A stretch of 54,420 nucleotides of DNA from an uncultured Oscillospiraceae bacterium. GTDB taxonomy: Bacteria; Bacillota; Clostridia; Oscillospirales; Acutalibacteraceae. The first letter of the stretch is position 1. Each line of letters begins with the position of its first letter. Location of the stretch: positions 1 to 54,420 of the forward strand of contig USCI01000005.1 of NCBI GenBank assembly GCA_900553255.1, given 5' to 3'. The position numbers were made by a program, and so were the translations under genes. Below, one piece after another: positions 34,498 to 43,492 of this stretch. The notes under the pieces were generated by a model. It was not told the DNA's origin, searched no databases, and saw only the letters and a program-made list of their open reading frames with translations.

Positions 34498-35358
34498 TTA
34501 TTCCTTTGCGCGTTTTGCTTGCCTGCGATACTGGGACGGAGGCGCACCATAAACAGCGGCAAAGCTCCGGTTAAAATAGGCGACGCTGTTGAACCCGCAT
34601 TCAAATGCCACCTCTGTCGCCGTTTTCCGGGTGGTTCTCAGTAGATCTTCCGCCCGTGACAGCCGGGTTTCCAGCAGATATTGATGGAAGCTCTGCCCGG
34701 TCTGCTTCCGGAAAAGGCGGCCTAGGTATTTTTCGTGGAGGAAATACAGCTTGGACAGATCCTTCAGCGTGAGTTCCTGGTCATAATGCGCATGGATCTC
34801 CCGGATGGCCGCCGTCACCGCCCAGTGCCCGCCATCCTCCGCTGAAAAAGCGCCGGTCCCAAGGCCCGTGGAAGCTATCTGCTTCGCCAGGAAAGCGGCC
34901 GTTTCCCGGCAAGCCTCCAGCGTTTCTCTGCTACACACCATAGGCAACAGCGTCTCCATGACATCGGCCGGCGAACCAGTGTGCGTACAGGTACGCCGCA
35001 GCAGTCTTCGTGATTTTTCCTTGTCCACCGACAGGTGCCCCACAAAAACAATGCAAACGAGCCGCCCTTCTGCAATAACCGGATACACGATTTCGTACAA
35101 TCCAAACGGACAATGGCCTTCAAACGGTTCCCGGAGCTCCGCACCATTCTTGTTGACACGGATGCGGTGGCCGGTACAGCAGGCAAATCCCGCTTTTGTG
35201 CTTTTGGCGGCGTCACAGAAAGGGCGGGCGTGCAGGCGGAATTGCTCGTCCAGCCAAATGTTTGCTTTTTCAAAAATACCGGCTACGTCGTGGATACAGA
35301 TATGAATGCCGGCCAGGCGGCAAAGGATTCGCAGCAATGTATTGAAATCATCAGACAC
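34498..35358 (-). CDS. AraC-family regulator with PocR-type sensory domain
   Basis: 286 residues. An N-terminal PocR-like ligand domain holds several Cys and His (FCDAAKSTKAGFACCTGH, CPFGLYEIVYPVI). The C-terminal AraC DNA-binding domain has LTLKDLSKLYFLHEKYLGRLFRKQTGQSFHQYL and ATEVAFECGFNSVAYFNRSF. PocR domains are known sensors of small molecules such as propanediol in other bacteria; the ligand here is unknown. The start is GTG at 35358 with GGAGGGG upstream. The in-frame codon at 35391 lies upstream of the likely transcription start and is rejected. It is divergent from the FAD oxidoreductase gene, which it probably controls. Confidence 0.88.
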   Translation of the reverse strand: MSDDFNTLLRILCRLAGIHICIHDVAGIFEKANIWLDEQFRLHARPFCDAAKSTKAGFACCTGHRIRVNKNGAELREPFEGHCPFGLYEIVYPVIAEGRLVCIVFVGHLSVDKEKSRRLLRRTCTHTGSPADVMETLLPMVCSRETLEACRETAAFLAKQIASTGLGTGAFSAEDGGHWAVTAAIREIHAHYDQELTLKDLSKLYFLHEKYLGRLFRKQTGQSFHQYLLETRLSRAEDLLRTTRKTATEVAFECGFNSVAYFNRSFAAVYGAPPSQYRRQAKRAKE

Positions 35359-35381
35359 GCTTTCCCCTCCTTTTTCTTTCA

Positions 35382-35410
35382 AATATAGCATCTTTTTTCC
35401 CTTTATGCAA
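35382..35410 (-). promoter_or_regulatory. Promoter of the PocR-type regulator gene
   Basis: Minus strand TTGCAT (35405-35410), 17-base spacer, TATATT (35382-35387) with a TG one base before the -10. The start near 35375 leaves a leader of about 17 bases. Confidence 0.7.
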
Positions 35411-35443
35411 AAATACGCTGTCCTTTGTATAAGTCTTTTGCAT
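35405..35443. promoter_or_regulatory. Inverted repeat, candidate operator
   Basis: ATGCAAAA (35405-35412) and TTTTGCAT (35436-35443) form a perfect 8-bp inverted repeat, 23 bases apart, between the divergent promoters. The left arm covers the -35 of the regulator's own promoter. Confidence 0.5.
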
Positions 35444-35450
35444 CAAACAC

Positions 35451-35459
35451 TGCTATACT
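35451..35459 (+). promoter_or_regulatory. Extended -10 promoter of the FAD oxidoreductase gene
   Basis: TGCTATACT with no good -35 at normal spacing, as expected for an activator-dependent promoter. The leader to the ATG at 35508 would be about 42 bases. Confidence 0.55.
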
Positions 35460-35507
35460 GGTAGACGCGAACCCACCAATAGAGATATTATTTAAGGAGG
35501 TTTTCTC

Positions 35508-36803
35508 ATGAACCCATCCGATTTTTATGATGTCATTGTAGTTGGCGGCGGCTTCTCCGGAGCAGCGGCCGCCATCGCCGCCGCACGCGAGGGAGTGTCG
35601 GTGCTACTGATCGAAAAGGCCAACTGCCTGGGAGGAGCGGCCGCCAACTGTCTGGTCAATCCTTTTATGCCATACTGGACCAAAATCGACGGAAAGAAAA
35701 CGAATCTCTGCCAAGGCATTTTCCTGGAAATCTGCGAGGAGTTGCGAAATGCCGGCGGCCTTGACAGCAATGGCATGGGGTTCGACGAGGAAATCCTTAA
35801 GCTAGTGCTGAATCGCATGGCTTTGAAAGCCGGGGTTCGCCTGCTGTTTCACTCCTGGCTGGCGGATGCCGAGCGGGAGCAGGAGCAAATCCGCAGCATT
35901 TCCGTGCTCAACAAATCCGGGCGGCAGACTTACCGCGCCCGCTGCTTTATCGATGCGACCGGGGACGCGGATCTGGCAACACTTGGCGGCGTCCCCTTCC
36001 GTTTGGGCCGGGAGGAAGACCAACTCTGCCAGCCCATGACCCTATGCTTCCGGATTGCTGGGGTAGACTTGGAAAAACGCCGCCGCGGCTTTCAGAGGGC
36101 TCAGCAGCTTTACAAGCAGTGGCGGCAAGAAGGGAAGCTTCAGAACCCTCGGGAGGACATCCTTCTGTTTGAAACCTTGCACGACGGAATAATCCATGTC
36201 AATTCCACTCGGATCATCAAGCGCAACCCGGTAGACGCATGGGATCGTACCCAAGCGGAAATCGAAGCGCGTGAACAGGCGTTTGAACTGTTCCGTTTCC
36301 TGAAAGAGAACGCCGATGGCTTTGAAAACAGCCGCCTTCTTTCCACCGCTATGGAAATCGGGGTACGGGAAAGCCGTATGATCGAAGGGATGTATACCCT
36401 AACGGCTGATGATCTTAAAGCATGCATACGCTTTAAGGATGCGATAGCCTTGGGCAATTACGATATCGATATTCACAATCCAGCGGGTACCGGGACTAGC
36501 CACTATCTGTTCCCGGATGGGCAATATTATACCGTCCCCTACCGCTGTCTTGTGCCGTCGAACACCCAGAACCTGTTGGTCACCGGACGCTGCATTTCCG
36601 TAACGCACGAAGCACAGGCATCTATCCGGATTATGCCTATCGTGTGCTGTCTTGGACAGGCCGCCGGCGTCGCTGCTGCCGTGGCGGTCAAAGACAAAGC
36701 GGATGTCCGGCAGGTCAACGTCCCCAAGGTACAGGCTTTGCTAAAAAATACCGGTGCGGTTACCGAGAATCCCACGAGCGACTGCTCTTTTATCGAACTG
36801 TAA
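35508..36803 (+). CDS. FAD-dependent oxidoreductase (PF12831-like)
   Basis: 431 residues. The N-terminal dinucleotide-binding motif VIVVGGGFSGAAAAIAAAREG binds FAD and continues to LLIEKANCLGGAAANCLVNPF. A second FAD-contact motif is RCFIDATGDADLATLGGVPF, and the C-terminal ARIMPIVCCLGQAAGVAAAVAV-like segment (here SIRIMPIVCCLGQAAG) closes the fold. Proteins of this family occur near glycan-use genes, but few substrates are known. No signal peptide is present. AAGGAGG lies 7 bases before the ATG. It is transcribed alone, divergently from the PocR-type regulator. Confidence 0.87.
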   Translation: MNPSDFYDVIVVGGGFSGAAAAIAAAREGVSVLLIEKANCLGGAAANCLVNPFMPYWTKIDGKKTNLCQGIFLEICEELRNAGGLDSNGMGFDEEILKLVLNRMALKAGVRLLFHSWLADAEREQEQIRSISVLNKSGRQTYRARCFIDATGDADLATLGGVPFRLGREEDQLCQPMTLCFRIAGVDLEKRRRGFQRAQQLYKQWRQEGKLQNPREDILLFETLHDGIIHVNSTRIIKRNPVDAWDRTQAEIEAREQAFELFRFLKENADGFENSRLLSTAMEIGVRESRMIEGMYTLTADDLKACIRFKDAIALGNYDIDIHNPAGTGTSHYLFPDGQYYTVPYRCLVPSNTQNLLVTGRCISVTHEAQASIRIMPIVCCLGQAAGVAAAVAVKDKADVRQVNVPKVQALLKNTGAVTENPTSDCSFIEL

Positions 36804-37281
36804 GATACCCATAATTGCTCTGCCGACTGATCAATTTTTCATCCTGATAAGGAAATCGCAAAAGGTCACGACAACTTTCCGTGAGATCGGGGAGTGGCGT
36901 GGCCTTTTCGTTATATAGACCAAAATCGAAGCGGAAAGGACAGAGGCAAGCGTGCCAACCCCATCTCCGGTCCGTGCGCGCTGCCCTGCCATGGACCGTG
37001 GGCATTGTCAATTGTACGGATATGGTGATATACGATCAGGAAAAAATGTGGCTACTTTGCGAATCGTCGGATGTCCGAAAACGGTGCAGGCCATAAGCGT
37101 TTCCATCCTTAATGGGCAGGAGAATACGTTTGTGCCATAGCCTTTTACTTAAAATTTCCTGTGTCTTTCCTTTTTCTGTAGTAAGACAGTCTTAAAGTGG
37201 GTAGTTCAAGGGGGGTCAAAATGAACCGCCCCTCAGTCCACCAATTTGGCGTGCTTCCTCCCTGGCGGGAAACATGGTTTT
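36804..37281. other. Region without a recognisable gene
   Basis: Short open frames exist on both strands, but none has a ribosome site or a recognisable product. A hairpin (36861-36870 with 36898-36907, loop 27) followed by TTTTCGTT may terminate the FAD oxidoreductase transcript. The short palindrome TAAGACAGTCTTA lies near 37185. The stretch leads into two broken genes and may be remnant DNA. Confidence 0.5.
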
Positions 37282-37525
37282 TCATCGTCTGACAGACAAA
37301 TGCCGTTTCTCCGTTTCCTGGAAATACCGTTTGAAAAATTGAAAAAGACGATATGCCAGTTCTTTGGCCGTCCACTCCCTGTCTATATCGAGCAGGCAGT
37401 CTACCGAAACGCCGTAAAGGGAGGCCAGCCGTACCAGCGTATCGATCTTCGGGATAACCCGTCCTAACTCGTACCAGGTGTATGTGGATCGCTCCACATG
37501 AAGCTGCTGCGCAACTTCCTGCCAC
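37282..37525 (-). pseudogene. Truncated XRE-type helix-turn-helix regulator (C-terminal part)
   Basis: The frame reads QEVAQQLHVERSTYTWYELGR, then IPKIDTLVRLASLYGVSVDCLLD. This is the second half of an XRE/Cro-type DNA-binding domain followed by a short helical tail ending LSVRR. The first helix of the domain (about 15-20 residues) and a start codon with ribosome site are missing. The coding sequence meets the ABC exporter remnant at about 37525 in a different reading frame. Confidence 0.75.
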
Positions 37526-38206
37526 GCGGTAGCGGTTGTTGCCCTCGTTGAATTTTTCCATTTCGTACGCCTCGTTGCCAAACGCCTTGGCCACCCGCAC
37601 GCCGGAAATGCTCGATTCGATGTCCGCGTTGATGCCCGCGGTGCGCTCCTTCACCTTGCGGGAGGCCGCGTTCATCTGCCTGCGCCGGTAGGCGGTGAAC
37701 AGGATCACCACCGGCACCAGCGCAAAAATCATCAGCGCCAGCTTCCACTCGACGGTCAGCAGGATCACAAACGCCCCCAGCAGGGTCACCAGCGAGATAA
37801 ACACGTCCTCCGGGCCGTGGTGCGCGAGCTCCACCACCTCGAACAGGTCGTTGACCACCCGCGACATCAGGTGGCCGGTGCGGTTCTTGTCGTAGAACTT
37901 GAACGGCAGCGTCTGCAGATGAGCAAACAGCTGCTGCCGCATGTCGGCCTCCATGCGCACGCCGAGCAGGTGGCCGTAATACCCGACGAAATACTGGAAC
38001 CCCGCCCGCAGCAGGTACGCCGCCACCAGCGCGCCCATCACCGCGAAAAAGGTGAGGTAGCTGTTGTGCGGCAGCAGCTCCTGCATCGCATAGCGCGACA
38101 CCATCGGGAACAGCAGGTCCACCGCCGCAATCAGCAGCGCGCACACCATGTCGGCCGCAAACAGACCCACATGCGGCCGGTAATACCCGATAAACTTTTT
38201 CAGCAT
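37526..38206 (-). pseudogene. Truncated ABC exporter (membrane domain only)
   Basis: From ATG 38206, about 225 residues match the N-terminal membrane domain of an MdlB/MsbA-type exporter (FIGYYRPHVGLFAADM, LPFKFYDKNRTGHLMSRVVND, AGINADIESSISGVRVAKAFGNE). Similarity stops abruptly at EGNNRYR (about 37525). The remaining helices and the whole ATPase domain with Walker motifs are absent. The same frame continues for about 125 codons to 37145, but that is the XRE remnant and flanking DNA read out of frame. The gene belongs to the G+C-rich backbone on the right and was probably broken by the event that brought in the left region. Confidence 0.82.
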
Positions 38207-38304
38207 TTTCCCGCACCCCTGTCCCGTTCTCCCCTGGCTGCCCTCCGGCGCCGGGCGCATACCGGTATTTTACACCACCCCGGGCCGGATTGCCAGCCCC
38301 TTTT

Positions 38305-38338
38305 TTTCCAAAAAAGAATGCGGCGCCGAAGCGCCGCA
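38305..38338 (-). terminator. Intrinsic terminator of the DegV gene
   Basis: Minus strand: 8-bp stem TGCGGCGC/GCGCCGCA (38331-38338 with 38319-38326) with a TTCG loop, followed by TTCTTTTTT. Confidence 0.85.
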
Positions 38339-38367
38339 CATAAAGCTCTGGGATCACCGGCGGTTTT

Positions 38368-39240
38368 TTACCGCTTGCTGCCCATGAAGAACAGCGCCAC
38401 GGTGCCGGGGCCGGAATGGCTGCCGATGACCGCGCCGATGTTGTTGATGAGCACGTCGTGCTTGAGCGAAAAGGTCTTTTTCACCTCGCCGGCAAGCCAC
38501 TGCGCGTCCTCGAGGCAGTCACCGTGGCTGATAAAGACCGGCTGGTCCGCCACATCGCTGTTCACCGTTGCCTTCATCCGCTCGAGCAGCGCCTTGAGCG
38601 AAGCGGCGCGCCCGCGGGTCTTGCTGACCAGGATCAGGTGCCCCTCGTCGTCCACATGCAGCACCGGCTTGATGCTCAGCATCGAGCCGAACACCGCCGA
38701 CGCCTTGGAAACGCGGCCGCCGCGGTGCAGGTGCATCAGGTCGTCCACCGTGAACCAGTGGCACAGGTGCAGCCGGTTTTCCTCCAGCCAGCGGGCGTTG
38801 TCCTCGATGGACATGCCCTTGTCGCGGTTCATCACCGCGTAGTAGGTCAGCAGCCCCTCGCCCAGCGACGCCGCCAGGCTGTCCACGACGAGCACCTTGC
38901 GGCCGGGGTACTTCTCCATAAGCTCCTCGGCGCCCTGCCTGCAGGACGCATAGGTGCCGCTCAGCCCGCTCGAAAAGCAGACGTGCAGCACATCCTCGCC
39001 CGCGGCGACAAACGGCTCGACAAACTCCTGGAACACAAACGAGGTCACCTGCACGGTGGACGACTGCTTGCCCTGGCGCAGCCCGTCGTAAAATTCCTTC
39101 GGGGTCAGGTCGTTGTCCGAGCGCTCTTTATAGCTGTGCCCGCCGATCACGAATTCCATCCCGATAACGGTGATGTTATGGGCCTTGCAGAATTCCTGCG
39201 GCAGATCGCTGGTGGATTCGGTCATGATGCGGTAGCTCAT
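38368..39240 (-). CDS. DegV family fatty-acid-binding protein
   Basis: 290 residues, typical DegV/FakB length. The N-terminal ESTSDLPQEF and the SSTVQVTSFVFQEF segment fit the fatty-acid-binding pocket; the C-terminal NNIGAVIGSHSGPGTVALFF is the family's signature end. Family members present fatty acids to the FakA kinase, but no fakA gene is present here. The start at 39240 (MSYRIMTES) is preferred over 39252, because AAAGGA directly abuts the earlier ATG. It is monocistronic, with its own promoter and terminator. Confidence 0.92.
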   Translation of the reverse strand: MSYRIMTESTSDLPQEFCKAHNITVIGMEFVIGGHSYKERSDNDLTPKEFYDGLRQGKQSSTVQVTSFVFQEFVEPFVAAGEDVLHVCFSSGLSGTYASCRQGAEELMEKYPGRKVLVVDSLAASLGEGLLTYYAVMNRDKGMSIEDNARWLEENRLHLCHWFTVDDLMHLHRGGRVSKASAVFGSMLSIKPVLHVDDEGHLILVSKTRGRAASLKALLERMKATVNSDVADQPVFISHGDCLEDAQWLAGEVKKTFSLKHDVLINNIGAVIGSHSGPGTVALFFMGSKR

Positions 39241-39378
39241 TGCAGAATTCATCCTTTCGCATACGCCGGCGGTTCGCCCGGCCCGCCCCTGCGGCAGGGC
39301 CGGTTCCGGCTCCCTGTATTTTGCGGAAAAAGCGGGCGACGCTTCTTGTCCCCAAAAACACGCTTTCTCGTATTCAAT

Positions 39379-39407
39379 ATTATATACGATCCGGAAGAAA
39401 ATAGCAA
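39379..39407 (-). promoter_or_regulatory. Promoter of the DegV gene
   Basis: Minus strand TTGCTA (39402-39407), 17-base spacer, TATAAT (39379-39384). Confidence 0.75.
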
Positions 39408-39423
39408 CCTTTTCCGTATATTT

Positions 39424-40785
39424 TCAGCCGGATGTTTTTTGCGCCGCCGAAATCGCGTCGTGTTCGTGCCTGTTTATCTTACGCAGGCGGCCGGCCCACC
39501 GGCGCAGCGTCTGCCTCGTGCGGGACTCGGTTTCGCCCATATACACGCTGCGGGTGGCGTCCGCCATCGCCAGCACCAGCACAAAGGTGCCCACCAGCTT
39601 CGGGGTGAGGAACGGGTACTCCACCATGCTGTCCACGCAGAAGGCCAGCACAAACGCCGCAAACAGGATGCCGAGCATCCGGGTTTCCTGCGAGCGCGGG
39701 GAATGGCGGGCGAGCCGGACGGCGACAAAGAAGGTCCGTGCGCCGAGGAACAGCATCAGGGCAAACCCCACGATACCGCCCTCGATGAGCAGCTGCAGCA
39801 CCAGGTTATGCGCATGCGGCGCGTTGATGCCGCCGGCGATGATAATGTCCCAGGAATTCTGCACCCCCGGGCCATACCCCAGGACAGGCTTCTCCCCGAT
39901 GGCCTCGATACAGATTTTCCAGATATCCAGCCGCTCGCCGATGGAGGCGTCGGTGTCGGTATCCTTGATGGAAAACAGCCGGGCGAGCACCGATTCGGGG
40001 ATGATGACCACCACCGAGCTCAGGCTGAGCAGGATCAGCATGATTTTGTTGACATTGGTGACGCACAGCACCACGGCGACGGTCACCAGCGCCAGATAGC
40101 TGCCGCGGGAGAAGGAGAAGGCGATGCCGCCCGCCGCGAGCAGCAGGCACACCCGGCAGCCGAGCCTCGCACGGGTGCGGCGCCCGACAAAGGCATAGTA
40201 CACGACAAACGGGAACACCATCGCCAGGTATTCCCCGAGGATATTCGGGTTGTTGAAGGTGGAGCAGGCGCGCATCGCACCCGGGCCGAGGTTGAGCGGC
40301 ATGGGGAAATACCTGTATACCAGGTCGTCCAGCCTCTGCCACACACACCAGGGCAGCGAAAAATCCAGCAGGGCGTTGGCGATATACTGCACGCAGGCGA
40401 TCCCGCCCACAATCCCGGCCATCACCGACATCACAAACAGGGCCGCATCGAAGCGGTGGCGGTCGCTGAGCACGTTGACCATCGCCACATAGAGCAAATA
40501 CATGACCACCCACATCAGCCAGGTGCCCAGACTGATGATCGTGGTCCGGCTGTAGAGCACGCCTATGCCGCTGTACAGGATAAAGGCCGCAAGCACCCAG
40601 CCGAGCGGCTGGATTTTCAGTCTGCGCCCGCAGCGCCGGGCATCCACCGCCGCCGTCAGCAGCGACAGGACGGCCAGCACCGGCGCGATATATTCCGGAA
40701 ACAGCGGCACCGCCATCGCGAACAGGATGGACAGCCGCCACGGGCTTTTGGCCTTGTGCATAAAGGTATCCAACCGACCGGACAA
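39424..40785 (-). CDS. O-antigen ligase-like membrane protein (Wzy/WaaL family)
   Basis: About 453 residues with ten or more hydrophobic helices and the family's large loop near residues 290-350 (DASIGERLDIWKICIEAIGEKPVLGYGPGVQNSWD, then HAHNLVLQLLIEGGIVG). The RxxxWxxxxxxxxxxPxxGxGxG-like segment followed by HN is diagnostic. It probably polymerises or ligates a surface polysaccharide or teichoic-acid-like glycan. The likely start is TTG at 40785 with GGGAGG 8 bases upstream; ATG 40761 is the alternative. It is divergent from apbE. Confidence 0.85.
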   Translation of the reverse strand: MSGRLDTFMHKAKSPWRLSILFAMAVPLFPEYIAPVLAVLSLLTAAVDARRCGRRLKIQPLGWVLAAFILYSGIGVLYSRTTIISLGTWLMWVVMYLLYVAMVNVLSDRHRFDAALFVMSVMAGIVGGIACVQYIANALLDFSLPWCVWQRLDDLVYRYFPMPLNLGPGAMRACSTFNNPNILGEYLAMVFPFVVYYAFVGRRTRARLGCRVCLLLAAGGIAFSFSRGSYLALVTVAVVLCVTNVNKIMLILLSLSSVVVIIPESVLARLFSIKDTDTDASIGERLDIWKICIEAIGEKPVLGYGPGVQNSWDIIIAGGINAPHAHNLVLQLLIEGGIVGFALMLFLGARTFFVAVRLARHSPRSQETRMLGILFAAFVLAFCVDSMVEYPFLTPKLVGTFVLVLAMADATRSVYMGETESRTRQTLRRWAGRLRKINRHEHDAISAAQKTSG

Positions 40786-40891
40786 GCCGTCTGCCTCCCT
40801 TCCGCCGTGCGGTATTTTTGCTTCTGCGGCATGCCGGGGCCTGCCGCGGCCCATACTAAACCGTAAAGGCGGGCCCCCGTCTATCCTATGA

Positions 40892-40920
40892 AATATAACA
40901 CAAAGCGGCGCCCGGCGCAA
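40892..40920 (-). promoter_or_regulatory. Promoter of the O-antigen ligase-like gene
   Basis: Minus strand TTGCGC (40915-40920), 17-base spacer, TATATT (40892-40897), leaving a leader of about 100 bases. Confidence 0.6.
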
Positions 40921-40974
40921 TGGTTGTTACAAACCTGTTATTTTTCCCTTCCGGCGGAAGGGGACACAAAACCA

Positions 40975-41003
40975 TTGCATCCCGCCCGGGATGGATTTAT
41001 AAT
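40975..41003 (+). promoter_or_regulatory. Promoter of apbE
   Basis: TTGCAT (40975-40980), 17-base spacer, TATAAT (40998-41003), about 40 bases before the chosen ATG at 41052. Confidence 0.75.
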
Positions 41004-41051
41004 AAAGAGGAATATGCCGTGCGCTGGCACGGCGCAGCAAAGGGGAGCGGC

Positions 41052-42059
41052 ATGGCCAGAAAAAAACCAAAAACCTGCCGGCGCCGGGCCGCCGGGCTGC
41101 TTGCCGCCGTGAGCCTCGGCATGCTTCTTCCGTCCGGCTGCAGCGCGGACGCGCAGCCGCTCTCCCGCACCGGCTTTGCGCTGGACACGGTGGTGACCGT
41201 CTCACTGTATGACCGCCGGGACGCTTCGCTGCTGGACGCCTGCTTTGCGCAGATCGCGCACTGCGAAGCGCTGTTCAGCCGGACGAAGGAGGGCAGCGAC
41301 GTGTGGAACCTCAACCACGCGGGCGGCGCCTGGACGCCGGTGGCGCAGGAGACGGCCGCGCTGCTGCGCACGGCAAAATCGCTCGCCGCGCTGACGCAGG
41401 GCGCCTTTGATCCCACCATCGCGCCGGCGAGCGCGCTGTGGGATTTTACGGCGGAATCCCCCGCGCTGCCCGACCCCGGGCTTCTCGCCGAAGCGGCTTC
41501 CCATGTGGATTACACCTGCCTTGAGGTGGAGGACGGCCGTGCGCGGCTGACCGACCCGCAGGCCGCCGTGGATCTCGGCGGCATTGCGAAGGGCTATATC
41601 GCCGACCGGCTGGCCGCCCTGCTGCGGGAAAACGGGGTGGAGAGCGCCCTGATCGACCTGGGCGGAAATATTTTCGCTTTGGGGCACAAATCCGGCAAGG
41701 ACTGGCGCATCGGCATCCGCGATCCTGCGGACAGCGGCGGCACCGCCGCCGTCGCCGCGGCGGCCGATCAGGCGGTGGTGACCTCCGGCATCTATGAACG
41801 GGGGTTCGACCTCGGCGGCGTGCGGTATCACCATCTGCTCAACCCCGCCGACGGCATGCCGGTGCACAACGGGCTGGCCGCCGTCACGGTCATCTGCGCG
41901 GACAGCGCACAGGCCGACGCCCTGTCGACCGCCTGCTTCGTGCTCGGCGAGCAGGAGGGCACGGCGCTGATCGAATCCCTCGGCGAAACGCAGGCGCTGT
42001 TTATCCGCCGGGACGGTACGATGGCCGCCACAGCGGGATTCCCCTGGGACGGGGCATAG
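41052..42059 (+). CDS. apbE: FAD:protein FMN transferase lipoprotein (ApbE)
   Basis: 335 residues. An N-terminal signal with lipobox LLPSGC is followed by the ApbE fold: FALDTVVTVSLYD, GAFDPTIAPASALWDF, DLGGIAKGYIADRL, LIDLGGNIFALG, VVTSGIYERGF, YHHLLNPADGMPV and ADALSTACFVLG. The enzyme transfers FMN from FAD to a Thr of extracytoplasmic flavoproteins such as RnfG/NqrC or flavin-based reductases. None of those targets is encoded in this window. The start at 41052 has AAAGGGGAG upstream and gives a proper lipoprotein signal; the frame upstream includes the promoter. Confidence 0.93.
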   Translation: MARKKPKTCRRRAAGLLAAVSLGMLLPSGCSADAQPLSRTGFALDTVVTVSLYDRRDASLLDACFAQIAHCEALFSRTKEGSDVWNLNHAGGAWTPVAQETAALLRTAKSLAALTQGAFDPTIAPASALWDFTAESPALPDPGLLAEAASHVDYTCLEVEDGRARLTDPQAAVDLGGIAKGYIADRLAALLRENGVESALIDLGGNIFALGHKSGKDWRIGIRDPADSGGTAAVAAAADQAVVTSGIYERGFDLGGVRYHHLLNPADGMPVHNGLAAVTVICADSAQADALSTACFVLGEQEGTALIESLGETQALFIRRDGTMAATAGFPWDGA

Positions 42060-42218
42060 CCGGCGCGCCCTCCCTTCAGCCTATGAGGCTGCCCCGCCGG
42101 AAAAGAACGGTTTTGCCAAAATGGACAGGCGCCCGGTGATTTTTGTCCCGGGCGTTGTCTTCCACCAACACTTTGCCCGGAAACCGGGCAGGCTATACGA
42201 GAAAGGACGGATCAGACC

Positions 42219-43358
42219 ATGCTGTTGAAAAATGCGGTGGTATACCGCGACGATTTTGCCCCTGCCGAGGTAAACCTTGAGGTGACCGGCGAGCGGATCT
42301 CGTCGGTGGACGCCGGGGACGCCGCAGGGGAAGCGCTGGATCTCGCCGGGTGCACCCTGCTGCCCGGCTTCATCGACATCCACGTGCACGGCTGCGCGGG
42401 CTACGACATGGGCGACGGGACGCCCGGGGCGCTCCGCGCCATGTCCGACCACCTGCTGCACAAGGGCATCACCTCCTTCTGCCCGACCTCGATGACGCTC
42501 GGCGCCGATACCCTTGCGCGGCTGTTTGCCAACGTGGCCGCCTGCATGGGCGGTGAGCCGGGCGCGTATATCCAGGGCATCAACATGGAAGGCCCGTACA
42601 TCGCGCCGAGCAAAAAGGGCGCGCAGAACGCGGCCTTTATCCGGCGGCCGGACAAGGACGAATTCCGCCGGCTGTTCGACGGCTGCGGCGGCATCATCCG
42701 GGTGGTGGACATCGCGCCGGAGGAGGAGGGCGCGGAGGCCTTCATCCGGGAGGTGCAGCCGTACTGCCCGGTATCCATCGCGCATACCGCCGCCAATTAC
42801 GAGCAGGCGATGCAGGCCATCGAATGGGGCGCGCGGCATTTCACCCACCTGTTCAACGCGATGAACGGCCTGTCCCACCGCGCTCCCGGCGTGGTCGGCG
42901 CGGCCTTTGACGCGGTCACCGGCTGCGACCTGCACGCCGAGCTGATCTGCGACGGCTTCCACATCCATCCGGCCGCGCTGCGCATTGCGTTCCGCGCGCT
43001 CGGCGAGGATCACACGGTCATTGTCAGCGACGCGATGTGCGCTGCAGGCGCGGCGGACGGCGAATATGCGCTCGGCGGACAGACCGTGACGGTGAAGGAC
43101 GGCAAGGCGCTGCTCGCCGACGGCACCATCGCGGCCTCCACCACCAACCTGTGGGATGAATTTCAGAACGTGCTGCGCTTCGGCATCCCGTTCCGGCAGG
43201 CGCTCAAGTCGGTCACCATCAACCCGGCCCGCGCCATTCGCGCCGACCGGGACACCGGCTCCCTCGCTGTCGGCAAATACGCCGACCTGATCGCGGTCGA
43301 CGGCGACGGCCGTCTGCGCCTGGTGATGGTCAAGGGCCGGATTAAGCTGCGCAGCTGA
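42219..43358 (+). CDS. nagA: N-acetylglucosamine-6-phosphate deacetylase
   Basis: 379 residues, normal NagA length. The amidohydrolase motifs are GFIDIHVHGCAGYDM (metal-binding HxH), GINMEGPYIAPSKKGAQN (metal-binding Glu), SIAHTAANYEQAM and HFTHLFNAMNGLSHR (further ligands) and VSDAMCAAGA (catalytic Asp). It removes acetate from GlcNAc-6-phosphate, giving glucosamine-6-phosphate for glycolysis or wall recycling. No nagB or ROK gene is adjacent. The hairpin ATCCCGT/ACGGGAT (43404-43421) lies 46 bases after the stop. Confidence 0.95.
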   Translation: MLLKNAVVYRDDFAPAEVNLEVTGERISSVDAGDAAGEALDLAGCTLLPGFIDIHVHGCAGYDMGDGTPGALRAMSDHLLHKGITSFCPTSMTLGADTLARLFANVAACMGGEPGAYIQGINMEGPYIAPSKKGAQNAAFIRRPDKDEFRRLFDGCGGIIRVVDIAPEEEGAEAFIREVQPYCPVSIAHTAANYEQAMQAIEWGARHFTHLFNAMNGLSHRAPGVVGAAFDAVTGCDLHAELICDGFHIHPAALRIAFRALGEDHTVIVSDAMCAAGAADGEYALGGQTVTVKDGKALLADGTIAASTTNLWDEFQNVLRFGIPFRQALKSVTINPARAIRADRDTGSLAVGKYADLIAVDGDGRLRLVMVKGRIKLRS

Positions 43359-43492
43359 GTCCGGTGCTTGCAGCCTCCGCTTTTCTTTTCCCTCCCTCTT
43401 TCTATCCCGTTTTTACGGGATCGCCCCTTATTATGGGTTAGTATTTGGTTTATATATATGGGTTACTATTTGGTATTGGTTACACCGGATCG

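Noticed and set aside
36881..37140. Short plus-strand reading frames after the FAD oxidoreductase
   Set aside because: There is no ribosome site, no recognisable domain, and overlapping frames compete. I treat the stretch as non-coding or remnant DNA.
37145..38260. A single 371-codon ABC protein across the junction
   Set aside because: After about residue 225 the frame reads the XRE remnant out of frame and loses all similarity to exporters, so it is not one intact gene.
38416..40866. An 816-codon open frame opposite DegV and the O-antigen ligase gene
   Set aside because: It spans two genes and their intergenic promoter on the other strand, and its translation is low-complexity His/Arg/Gln-rich. 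It is an artefact of codon bias.
42122..42165. Hairpin after apbE as a terminator
   Set aside because: The stem around GCGCCCGG/CCGGGCG needs a bulge and has no following T run; the evidence is too weak to list.
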